Below are positions 35,606-43,366 of a stretch of 64,000 nucleotides of DNA, piece after piece (positions within the stretch are counted from its first letter, which is position 1; each line of letters opens with the position of its first letter). The position numbers were made by a program, and so were the translations under genes. The notes beneath the pieces were generated by a model. That model saw nothing but the letters and a program-made list of their open reading frames with translations. It was not told the origin of the DNA and did no database searches. The DNA comes from JAJZVS01 sp963708095 (GTDB lineage: Bacteria; Pseudomonadota; Alphaproteobacteria; Acetobacterales; Acetobacteraceae), in assembly GCA_963708095.1 (NCBI GenBank), contig OY970182.1, positions 4,588,001-4,652,000 of the forward strand, given 5' to 3'.

Positions 35606-36319
35606 ATGACCCCCGCCCCCCTCCTCGACCGCCTGAGCAGCCTCATCGCCTGGCTGGCCGACCGCATCGGCGGCTTGTGCGATCCGGCGGGGCGCGATCA
35701 GGCGGAGGCCCATCAGGCGGGCCTGGAACCCGCGCACGCCGGCGCCCTGCTCGCCCGGCTGCGCCATCTCGCGGTCCGGTTCCGCGCCGTCGCCTCCACC
35801 CCGATCCCACCCCCGAAGCCCGCTTCCGGACCCCCCTCCGGGCCGGCCGAACCGAGATTCGTTCCCAGCCACAGCATGCGCTTCGCTCCAGCGGACCCGC
35901 TGCCCGCGCGCCCTGGGCTGCCACGGTCCTGGCGCTGGCTGCTGCGGCTGCTGCCGCAAGCCGCCGCCGGCCGCGCGCAGATGGAAGACCTGCTGCGCGA
36001 GCCGGCGATGGCGGAGATGCTGGCCGCCGATCCCCGGCTGGGGCCGATCCTGCGCCCGCTTGGCTGGATGCTCGGGGTGGATCGCGCGCTGCTGCCCGCC
36101 TCGCGGCGGCGGCGCCGGCCCGTGATCCTGGTGCCCGGCGGGCGCGCGGAGGCCGTGGCGGCGGCGGCCGACTACGCTTGCGCGCGGGCGAAGGATGTTT
36201 CCGTGACGGACATTATCGCGCTGTGGTGCCTGCCCGCCGCGGGTCGGCGGGACCGGCGGCCGGTCTGGCGCGGGTGCGCGGGGCTGACCTTGGCGGATGG
36301 GACGCAAATTCCGGGCTGA
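35606..36319 (+). CDS. Unknown protein, predicted SOS-inducible
   Basis: 237 residues. No family recognised. An N-terminal helix region (LLDRLSSLIAWLADRIGGL), then a Pro-rich stretch, then a Leu/Arg-rich part (WRWLLRLLPQAAAGRAQMEDLL, LGPILRPLGWMLGVDRALL), a basic run RRRRRPVILVPGG and a short final domain. There is no signal peptide or zinc motif. A perfect LexA-type box ends 7 bp before ATG 35606; an in-frame ATG at 35582 would lie inside that box and is rejected. No Shine-Dalgarno sequence is seen, so the message may be nearly leaderless. The box predicts a DNA-damage role, which the protein itself does not reveal. Confidence 0.65.
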   Translation: MTPAPLLDRLSSLIAWLADRIGGLCDPAGRDQAEAHQAGLEPAHAGALLARLRHLAVRFRAVASTPIPPPKPASGPPSGPAEPRFVPSHSMRFAPADPLPARPGLPRSWRWLLRLLPQAAAGRAQMEDLLREPAMAEMLAADPRLGPILRPLGWMLGVDRALLPASRRRRRPVILVPGGRAEAVAAAADYACARAKDVSVTDIIALWCLPAAGRRDRRPVWRGCAGLTLADGTQIPG

Positions 36320-36392
36320 ACGGGTGCGGCGGACGCGCGGCCTTATTGTTGCTGTATCGAACCAAACACCCAAGAGGCTTGGGCCGGTATCC

Positions 36393-36522
36393 GGCAGCCA
36401 TTCTCGTTTTGCCGGCGGAGGGGCGGGCGAAACGCAAAAGCGGGTTCCGCCACGGCGGCACGAAGAAGGCCGCCGCGCGCCCTGGTCATGCGCTCATGCC
36501 CGGCAAAATGAGAATTGCTGGC
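36393..36522. repeat. MITE-like palindromic repeat, copy 2
   Basis: A shorter relative of the element at 33991. Ends are GGCAGCCATTCTCGTTTTGC... (36393-36416) and ...GGCAAAATGAGAATTGCTGG (to 36522), reverse complements with few mismatches. Shared internal blocks GAGGGGCGGGCG and CGCCCTGGTCATGCGC show common origin; the central hairpin of copy 1 is missing. Confidence 0.75.
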
Positions 36523-36539
36523 GGCGCGGGCGGCGGCGG

Positions 36540-37484
36540 CTATACCGGCAGGCTCCGCCGCTGGTGCGCCCGGCCGATGCGCGCGCTGTCCTCGTTGTGG
36601 TCGGCGATCACCCGCACCCCCTGGTCCAGCCGGGCCACGATGTTGCCGGGGTTGCCGCCCTCCAGGAACGCGATCCCGCGCGCCCGACAGGCCGCCAGCA
36701 CCCGGTCGCGCGCGCGCTGCATCTCCGGCGGATAGGGATCGCGCTGCAACGTCAGGTAGCCGAGCGCGAGGCCAAGGTCGCCCGGCCCCATTTCGGCGAA
36801 GCCGAGACCCGGGACCGACAGGATTTCCTCGCAGGCGGCGATGCCCTCGGGGCTTTCCAGCTTCACGCCGAGCAGCAGTTCGCCCTCGGGATTGAGCGGC
36901 CAGGGGTCGGCGCGGCGCATGTATTCCTCGGGCGAAATGCCCCAGATCGGCGCCGCGGTGCCTTCCGAGCCGCGCCCGCGGGTGCCGCGGCCGAGCCGCC
37001 CCAAGGCGGGCGCCGGCTCGTGCGCACCCTCCATCCGCGCCAGCGGGGAGGGCAGCGCGGGGTCCACTCCGGCGGGCTGATGCGGGTAGCGGCAGGCTTC
37101 GACGAAGGCGCGCGCCGCCTCGGCGCCCTCCGCTTGGCAGAGCAGGATGCCGTGCACGCCGCGGCCGAGGATCTGACGGAACTGCCAGGCGTTGTAGCGG
37201 ACGTTCGCCGCGTCCGTGCCGTTCACCGGCGCTTCCACGATCACGGTGGGCGTGCGGTGGCCGGAACGGGTCGGGCCGGCATCGGCCAGGCCCCGCATGT
37301 AGGCGTCGAGCCCGGTCATGTCGAACGCGCCATGTTCCATGCCGACATTGATATAGTCGGCCCAGGTGCCGGCGTCGGCCTCGCCCTGGGCGCGCGTCAG
37401 CACGTGGCCGGTATGGGCGCCGGTGTAGTAGATGGCCTCGTCGCGCGACAAAAGCTCGATCGCGCGGTTGATGCGCTGGGTCAT
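36540..37484 (-). CDS. HpcH/HpaI-family aldolase
   Basis: 314 residues. Metal and substrate residues are visible: VIVEAPVNGTD, GILLCQAEGAEAARAFVEACRYP, GVKLESPEGIAACEEIL (metal Glu) and LGFAEMGPGDLGLALGY (metal Asp), followed by RARGIAFLEGG. These class II aldolases cleave 4-hydroxy-2-oxo acids from aromatic or sugar-acid breakdown to pyruvate and an aldehyde. A non-conserved insertion of about 40 residues (PALGRLGRGTRGRGSEGTAA) precedes the metal motif. GGAGA lies upstream of ATG 37484. The SDR gene lies upstream on the same strand, 28 bp away, so both probably act on one substrate. Confidence 0.87.
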   Translation of the reverse strand: MTQRINRAIELLSRDEAIYYTGAHTGHVLTRAQGEADAGTWADYINVGMEHGAFDMTGLDAYMRGLADAGPTRSGHRTPTVIVEAPVNGTDAANVRYNAWQFRQILGRGVHGILLCQAEGAEAARAFVEACRYPHQPAGVDPALPSPLARMEGAHEPAPALGRLGRGTRGRGSEGTAAPIWGISPEEYMRRADPWPLNPEGELLLGVKLESPEGIAACEEILSVPGLGFAEMGPGDLGLALGYLTLQRDPYPPEMQRARDRVLAACRARGIAFLEGGNPGNIVARLDQGVRVIADHNEDSARIGRAHQRRSLPV

Positions 37485-37512
37485 AGGTGCGATCTCCGAA
37501 CGTGGGGCGGGA

Positions 37513-38346
37513 TCATTCCGGCTCGATCGGCAGGACCCCGAGGCTGGTCCAGGCGATCGGCGCGCCGCACTGCTCCGCCGCCTGCGCCGGCGGCAGGGAA
37601 CCGTCCCAGTGCACCGCCAGGAAGCGGCGCGCCGTCACGTCCCGCGCGGCATCGGAGATCAGCCACAGCAGCGGCGGCACCATCACCTCCGGACGGATCA
37701 GCTTGTCCCGCTCGGCAATCTCGGCCTCCGGGATGATCCGCGTATCCGTCATCCCGCCCGGCACGAGCACGTTCACCGTGACCCCGGTGCCCGCGAGGTC
37801 GGCGGCCATCACCGCGTGCGCCGCCTCCGCCGCGGCCTTGCTCGCGCCGTACAGGGCGTGGCCGCCGCGCATCATGGTGCCAAGGCTGGTGGTGACGCCG
37901 ATGATCCGCCCGCGCTTCCGTTCGATCATGTGCGGCGCCGCGGCGCGCGCCAGCATCAGCGGTGCGGTCGCGTTTACCGCGACGAATCGGCTCCAGTGGT
38001 CGGGTGTGATCTCCCAGAAGCGGATCGGGTTGTCCCGCTGGTCCGGGCGGATCGCGCCCTGGCCGACGCCGGCGTTGTTCACCAGCACGTCGATCTTGCC
38101 GAACCGGCCAAGCACGTCGGCGATGATGCGGCCGAAGCTTTCGTGCTGCGCCAGGTCGGCGGAAATGGTCTGCAACGACCCGGTCAGGTGCCGCTCCGCC
38201 GCCGCCTCGGCCAGGGTGCGCAGCCAGGCATCTTCGCGGTCGACCGCGGCGACATCCACCCCCGCGCCGAGCAGGCCGAGCGCGATGGCGCGTCCGATCC
38301 CGCTGCCCGCGCCCGTCACGATCGCCACCTGCCGGTCCGCCGCCAT
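37513..38346 (-). CDS. Short-chain dehydrogenase/reductase
   Basis: 277 residues. NAD(P)-binding VTGAGSGIGRAIALGL, the acidic tail of strand two (AAVDRED, suggesting NAD), VLVNNAGVGQG, the catalytic Ser in GVTTSLGTM and YGASKAAAE (Tyr and Lys) form a complete classical SDR. The C-terminal ~40 residues (RRFLAVHWDGSLPPAQAAEQCGAPIAW) extend beyond the core as in some hydroxy-acid and sugar dehydrogenases. GGGAGG precedes ATG 38346. First gene of a probable two-gene unit with the aldolase. Confidence 0.92.
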   Translation of the reverse strand: MAADRQVAIVTGAGSGIGRAIALGLLGAGVDVAAVDREDAWLRTLAEAAAERHLTGSLQTISADLAQHESFGRIIADVLGRFGKIDVLVNNAGVGQGAIRPDQRDNPIRFWEITPDHWSRFVAVNATAPLMLARAAAPHMIERKRGRIIGVTTSLGTMMRGGHALYGASKAAAEAAHAVMAADLAGTGVTVNVLVPGGMTDTRIIPEAEIAERDKLIRPEVMVPPLLWLISDAARDVTARRFLAVHWDGSLPPAQAAEQCGAPIAWTSLGVLPIEPE

Positions 38347-38856
38347 GGCTGCCTCCCTTAAAGTTCTTGTCGGCGCGCAGTGGCCGAGTGAGCGGGGCGC
38401 CGTTATCGATCCGCACGTTCCCCCGGGCAGACCGGGTAGCCGCGCGGCGGCGGTGCGGGAGATCTCGTCGGCGCTGCCGGCGACAGGCGCCCCCGGGTAC
38501 CGAAGCCTATCCATGCTGGAACAGATCGGCGATGGACGCCAGCGCCGACCCGGCCAGGCCGGCGCTGGTGGCAGTCTGCGGCAGCGCGGGGTCCATGAGC
38601 GAAGCAACGGTGTCCCGACCGTGCCCTGCGGGACGGCGCGAGGGCTCCGAACCTGGCGCCGATCGGCCCGAGTCCCCGGCTACCAAGGATATGTTGTCGC
38701 CCGCCGGCAACCGCTCGAAAGCGGCGCCGTGCAGCCGGACCTTCCGATCGCCGCCCGCCCGCTCATTGCGGTTCAGCTTCGATCGCCCCGGTGGCGGTCG
38801 GGAGAGACATTCCCGGGTCCGATCAAATAGACGTTATCGGCACCCGCGCCTTGGCC
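38347..38856. other. 510-bp region without a convincing gene
   Basis: Short frames here lack ribosome sites and natural-looking proteins. A minus-strand frame of about 67 codons at 38507-38710 begins with TTG only. It should contain the promoter of the SDR-aldolase unit; no clear operator is seen. Confidence 0.4.
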
Positions 38857-39786
38857 CTATGCTCCCGCCACGGTCTGCACGAATCGGGTCCGGCCCTGGT
38901 CGTCGATGAAGTCGAGCCGCAGTCCCTCGGCGGCGAAGGCGCAGGCGAGGAACCCGTGCGCACCCGAGACGAAGCCGGGCCGCCCGGGCGGCCCAGGCTG
39001 GTACGTCTCCGAACCGGTGCCGGAGGTGACATAGGCAATGCCGTTCATTGCCACGTACTGCATCGAATGGTCGTGGCCGTTGATATAGACCGGCACGCGA
39101 TGGCGGCGCAGCAGCGGATCGAGCGCCGCGATCAGGTCCGGCTGGTCGTGGTCCGGGCCGGATAGCGTGGTGTAGATCGGATGGTGGCCGATCACGATCT
39201 TCCACCGTGCTGTCGAGCGGCCGAGCGCGGCATCCAGCCAGGCGTGCTGCGCGTGCGGGTTTTGGCCCTCGATCCGGGTGATGGTGCCGCGATAGGCGCC
39301 GATGAACGGCGACGTGTCGAGGAAGAACAACTCCGCCGTCGTCCCGTCGCCCACGGCTTCGGTGCGGCTGTAATGGCGCGCCGGCAGCCGCCAGCGCGGC
39401 GAGATGTGCGTGTAGGCGAGTTGTGCGGGGACGTTGCCGCGATAGTCGTGGTTGCCGAGGATGACGTGCCAGGGCTTCTGCAGGGAGGGCTCGGCGTAGA
39501 CCTGTTCGAAGCTCGTCTGCCACTGTGGATCGTCGACGCTGGTCACACCGCTCTCGTAGAAATTGTCGCCGGCGGAGACGATGAACCGCGGCAGGCGCGC
39601 AGTGCTGGCCGTCGCCATGGCGCGGGCGACGGCGGTCTGATGGTGCGCGCCGTCGCGGCCCCAGTCGCCGATGACGAAGAGCCCGAGGCGCGGAGTGGCG
39701 GCCGCGGCTGCGGCCGGGCCCGGCAACGCGGCGAGCGCGCCGGCCTGCAAGCCACGGTGCAGCAATTGGCGGCGGGAAAGCGTCAT
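38857..39786 (-). CDS. Tat-exported metallophosphatase (purple acid phosphatase-like)
   Basis: 309 residues. The twin-arginine signal LSRRQLLHRGLQAGALAALPG indicates export of the folded protein. The calcineurin-like metal motifs are in order: FVIGDWGRDG (D-x-x), SAGDNFYESG (GDN), ILGNHDYRGN (GNHD), IVIGHHPIYT and YINGHDHSMQ (GHDH). The arrangement resembles ACP5-type tartrate-resistant acid phosphatases, probably with a di-iron or Fe-Zn centre. It would release phosphate from esters in the periplasm. GAGGTG precedes ATG 39786. No pho box was identified. Confidence 0.9.
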   Translation of the reverse strand: MTLSRRQLLHRGLQAGALAALPGPAAAAAATPRLGLFVIGDWGRDGAHHQTAVARAMATASTARLPRFIVSAGDNFYESGVTSVDDPQWQTSFEQVYAEPSLQKPWHVILGNHDYRGNVPAQLAYTHISPRWRLPARHYSRTEAVGDGTTAELFFLDTSPFIGAYRGTITRIEGQNPHAQHAWLDAALGRSTARWKIVIGHHPIYTTLSGPDHDQPDLIAALDPLLRRHRVPVYINGHDHSMQYVAMNGIAYVTSGTGSETYQPGPPGRPGFVSGAHGFLACAFAAEGLRLDFIDDQGRTRFVQTVAGA

Positions 39787-39981
39787 GCGGCACCTCGCGG
39801 TCGTGGTCGGGGAGGCGATGTAGCGAGGGCTCCGGGTCGCGTCATGCGACCGTTCCGCGACAGCCTTGCGGCAGCGATCCGGGCTGCGCGCGGCGTCCGG
39901 CGTTGCGCCCGGCGTTGCCTTGGGAGGCCGGAACGCCGAAGCTCCCCCACTCCCGCCACTGCTGCATTTCGGGAGACCGCC

Positions 39982-40290
39982 ATGCCCGCCCGCCTGACCG
40001 AGACGGAACGTGCCGACCTCGCCAACACTCTGCCGGCCTGGACTCTGCTCGCCGCCGGGGCGGCGAGCGGCGAATCGCTCCGCCGGCGCTTCACCTTCCC
40101 GAATTTTTCCGCTGCCTGGGGGTTCATGTCGCGGGTAGCCCTGCTCGCCGAGCAGCAGGACCATCACCCGGACTGGTCCAATGTCTGGAACCGGGTGGAG
40201 ATCACCCTCTCCACCCATGACGCTGGCGGCCTGACCGCGCGCGATGTGCGGCTGGCCGGCGCGATCGACGCCCTGGTCACGGGAAGCTAG
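39982..40290 (+). CDS. phhB: Pterin-4a-carbinolamine dehydratase
   Basis: 102 residues, standard size. The active-site signature is intact: AEQQDHHPDWSNVWNRV followed by THDAGGLTARD, with the two catalytic histidines and the WTLL/FPNFSAAWGFM frame before it. It dehydrates 4a-hydroxytetrahydrobiopterin made by aromatic amino acid hydroxylases; in bacteria without these enzymes it can serve in folate or Moco-type pterin metabolism. GGGAGA lies just before ATG 39982. No phenylalanine hydroxylase gene is nearby. Confidence 0.93.
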   Translation: MPARLTETERADLANTLPAWTLLAAGAASGESLRRRFTFPNFSAAWGFMSRVALLAEQQDHHPDWSNVWNRVEITLSTHDAGGLTARDVRLAGAIDALVTGS

Positions 40291-40386
40291 GCGGCGCGCG
40301 GGGCGGCTGCCGATCCCTCCCGCGATCCCCTCTGGCGCATCGTGCCCGGGCATGGTCATTTCCCACCCGCAGCGGAGCGGGTGCCG

Positions 40387-41445
40387 ATGCGCGTGCTGTT
40401 CGTCATCCACGAGTTGGCCCTGAACGGCGCCGTCACGGCGTTGTTGGCCCAGGTGCGGGCGCTCGTCGCCGCGGGCGAGCAGGTGACGGTGCTGGCCCCG
40501 GCGGTCACCGGTCGCGCCGCCGCGCTGCGCGAGGATTTCCTGGCCGCCGGCGCCGCCGTGGTGTCCCGGGCGGCAGCGGCGGAGCACGACGTGGCGGTGG
40601 GTTGCACGGTGTTCGCCGCGGAGGCGCTCAGCACACTCGCCGGCCACCTGCCGCTGGTGTGGTGGATCCACGAGGGCCAGATCGGGGTGGAGCACGTCAT
40701 CACCCGCCCCGTGATGCGCCAGATGCTGGGTCAGGTGGACCGGCTGGTCTTCCCCAGCCGCGGCACGGTGGAGCGGGTGTGGGCCGCGCTGCTCGCTGCC
40801 CTGCCGCTGGGCCGGGTGGAGGTGATCCCGGCGCTGGTGCCGCCGCCCGTCGCCGGCCCCGCCGTGGTGAAGGCGGCGGGGCAGGTGCGGGTGCTTTGCG
40901 TCGGCTCCCTCTATCCGCGCAAGCGGCAGGGCGACCTGATCGCCGCGGTGGCCGCGCTTGGCCCGGCTGCTCCCGTGGAATGCGTGCTGGCCGGCGAGCA
41001 GGTGCTGCTCGAACCGGCGGCGGAAAGCCTCATCGCCGCCCATGCCGACCGCTTCGTCCTGCCGGGGGGGCTGCCGCCGGCGGCGGTGCAGGCGCTCTAT
41101 CGCTCCGCCGACATCTTCGCCCTGCCGTCCGCCGACGAGAGCATGCCGATCGCGCCGCTCGAGGCGGCCAGCTACGGTGTCCCGGTGGTGCTGAGCGACC
41201 TCGATTGCTACGCCGGGGTGTGGCGGCATGGGGTGAACGCGCTGCTGCACCCGATGGGGGATGTGGAACTGCTGGCCTGGTCGCTGCGGATGCTGATCGA
41301 CAGCCCCGGCCTCCGGGCGCGCCTGTCGGCGGCGGGGCGGACGGTGGCGGAGCGGTTCGGCCCGGCCCGGACGACAGCGCTGTTCGCCTGCGTGTTGGCC
41401 GAGGTGGTGGCGGGCTGGCAGGCGCGACGGGCGGGGGCGGGATGA
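40387..41445 (+). CDS. Glycosyltransferase family 4 (GT-B fold)
   Basis: 352 residues. MRVLFVIHELALNGAVTALLAQV is the N-terminal Rossmann start; the C-terminal half has VLCVGSLYPRKRQGDLIAAVAAL (nucleotide-sugar loop) and IFALPSADESMPIAPLEAASYGVPVVLSD, the E-x7-E motif of GT4 enzymes. It transfers a sugar from an activated donor with retention; the acceptor is unknown. ATG 40387 has GGAGCGG upstream. It is a lone gene facing the glycosidase-like gene; no polysaccharide export genes surround it. Confidence 0.87.
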   Translation: MRVLFVIHELALNGAVTALLAQVRALVAAGEQVTVLAPAVTGRAAALREDFLAAGAAVVSRAAAAEHDVAVGCTVFAAEALSTLAGHLPLVWWIHEGQIGVEHVITRPVMRQMLGQVDRLVFPSRGTVERVWAALLAALPLGRVEVIPALVPPPVAGPAVVKAAGQVRVLCVGSLYPRKRQGDLIAAVAALGPAAPVECVLAGEQVLLEPAAESLIAAHADRFVLPGGLPPAAVQALYRSADIFALPSADESMPIAPLEAASYGVPVVLSDLDCYAGVWRHGVNALLHPMGDVELLAWSLRMLIDSPGLRARLSAAGRTVAERFGPARTTALFACVLAEVVAGWQARRAGAG

Positions 41446-41518
41446 AGCTTCTGGTAACGTCGAGCGCCGGCCTGAAAGGGGGAGGGGCGGTTGGCGGGGC
41501 CGGGTGGTCCGACGGGTC

Positions 41519-43366
41519 CTACCCGCTCCCCACCGCACCGATCGCGAACACCGCGGGCCGCACCGTCCCGAGCAGGACGGTTATCGAACGGACCCGTCCC
41601 AGCTTGCGCCCGTCCACCAAATCGACCACCGACCGCGGGGAGGGCAGATCGACCCGCACCTGCTCCGTTCCCGTTCCGGGGATGAACCGGCGCTGCAACG
41701 CGACGATCGTCCCGGCGCCGCTGCGGAACACATAGCGCGTCACGTCATCGAGCGGCGCGGTGACGGCGAATTCCGGCCGCATCCCCGCGCGCGCCGCCAG
41801 TGCCTGCAGCCCCGCCCGATCGCCCGCCGCTAGCAGCCGCGCCCGCCCAGCGGCGGCGAACAATGCTGCGAGCGGCGAGGTCGGCCGCCGCCGGCTGTGC
41901 TGGTCGAACGTCCCCGGTACCACGTCGGCCGCCACCACCCCGCCGGCGGCGACGAAGCGGCGGATCGCCGCCGCGTCGCGGTCCGACAGGGCGATCGCAT
42001 GCGGCAGGACCAGCAGCCGGATGCCGCGCAACCCGCCGTCGGCCAGTTGCGCCGGGCCGAGGTAGCGCGGTGCCAGGCCGATCTGCCGCAGCGCGCGCGC
42101 GTCCGCTGTCAGCGCCATCCGTTGCGCGTCGCCGTTGTCCTCGTCTGCGGCGGTGCGGGTGATCCAGGCGTCGCCCGCGGGCTGATGTTCCAGCATCCAA
42201 CTGGTACGAAAACTCGCCGGCGAATAAAGGATTGCCACCGGATCGGTGTGCGGCCGGGCGGCCAGCACGGCGCTTCCGAGCTTCCCGCGCAGCGCCGCGA
42301 ACAGGGTCGCATCGGCGATCCCGGCGGGCCCGAGCGTGCCGTCCGGCCGCACGATCGTCTGGTCGGGATCCCACAGCACCAGCCCGCGCACGCCGCGCAG
42401 CCACTCGCGCCAGATCCAGTGCCGTTCCGCGGGGTCGGCGCTGCCGGCGGTGACGAGCGGGATCACCGCCGGGTTGAAGGCACGCAGCAGCGCCAAGTTC
42501 TCGTCGGTGTCGTAGATCTCCATCACGTCGACGGTGTGCGCGAGCAGCGTGTAATCGTAGCCGCCCCAGCCGGGCACCTGCGCGCCCTCGATGGCGCTGC
42601 GCGCATGCGGATCGGCGCGATGGATCGCCGCGGTCCCGGCCCGCACGGCGCGGGCGAAAGCGACGTCCATCCACGCCTTGAAGTCGGACCAGGCGGCGAA
42701 GTTGCCGTCGGTGCGGCGCGTCGCCGCGCGGGTCAGTTCCGGCTGCACATCGGCCCAGTGTCTGTAGTGCGTGCCCCATTCGGTATTCAGCGCCGCCAGG
42801 GAGGGGTACTGTGTGCGCAGCCAGGCGCGGAAGCCGGCCAGTGATTCGGGTGACGTATCGAAATCCCAGAATGCGGCGAGGTCGGCGATGCCGGTCTCGT
42901 CGCCGAGACTGTAATACAGCGGCCGGTACGGCTGCGCGGCGCGCACCGTCACGGCGAGCCGGCGGCCGATGCGGCGCAGCCAGACGGGATCGGACAGGCT
43001 GGGGTGGCGCACGAACACGGACGCATCGTGCGGATCGGCGGCGTACTGCCGCTGCAGCGCCGTGAAGCGCCAGTTCGTTTCCTTCCCGGGCGTCCAGATA
43101 TGATAGGCGGAATAGAAATCGGTGGCGATGTTTTCCACGTAGCAGCGCATGCCGGCGCTGCGCAGGGCCGCCGCCCCCGTCGTGTTCAGCCCGCCGCCGT
43201 TCCGGTTCGCCAGCACCATCCCGGCGCTGACGCCGAGCCGCTTGAGGGTGGCGAGTTGGACCGGCGTGCGCGGCTGCCACTCGATGATGCGAAACCGGTC
43301 CCAGGCGGCGTGCGCCGGCGCGGCGAGGCCCGCCAGCAGCGCCGCGGCGATCAGCAGGCGCTTCAT
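41519..43366 (-). CDS. Secreted glycosidase-like protein (GH42/beta-galactosidase-type)
   Basis: 615 residues with a signal peptide (MKRLLIAAALLAGLAAPAHA). A TIM-barrel-like first part contains YYSLGDETGIADLAAFWDFD and SAIEGAQVPGWGGYDYTLL, placed like the acid and nucleophile regions of GH42 enzymes. A second domain with VAILYSPASFRTSWML, IRLLVLPHAIALSDRDAAAIRRFVAAGGVVAADV matches a glutamine-amidotransferase-like beta-galactosidase trimerisation domain. Substrate unknown. ATG 43366 overlaps the folC stop by ATGA, which favours it over GTG 43375 and implies an odd operon with a folate gene. Confidence 0.72.
   Translation of the reverse strand: MKRLLIAAALLAGLAAPAHAAWDRFRIIEWQPRTPVQLATLKRLGVSAGMVLANRNGGGLNTTGAAALRSAGMRCYVENIATDFYSAYHIWTPGKETNWRFTALQRQYAADPHDASVFVRHPSLSDPVWLRRIGRRLAVTVRAAQPYRPLYYSLGDETGIADLAAFWDFDTSPESLAGFRAWLRTQYPSLAALNTEWGTHYRHWADVQPELTRAATRRTDGNFAAWSDFKAWMDVAFARAVRAGTAAIHRADPHARSAIEGAQVPGWGGYDYTLLAHTVDVMEIYDTDENLALLRAFNPAVIPLVTAGSADPAERHWIWREWLRGVRGLVLWDPDQTIVRPDGTLGPAGIADATLFAALRGKLGSAVLAARPHTDPVAILYSPASFRTSWMLEHQPAGDAWITRTAADEDNGDAQRMALTADARALRQIGLAPRYLGPAQLADGGLRGIRLLVLPHAIALSDRDAAAIRRFVAAGGVVAADVVPGTFDQHSRRRPTSPLAALFAAAGRARLLAAGDRAGLQALAARAGMRPEFAVTAPLDDVTRYVFRSGAGTIVALQRRFIPGTGTEQVRVDLPSPRSVVDLVDGRKLGRVRSITVLLGTVRPAVFAIGAVGSG

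Noticed and set aside
38507..38710. 67-codon minus-strand frame in the 38.4-38.9 kb gap
   Set aside because: TTG start, no ribosome site and no natural-looking composition.
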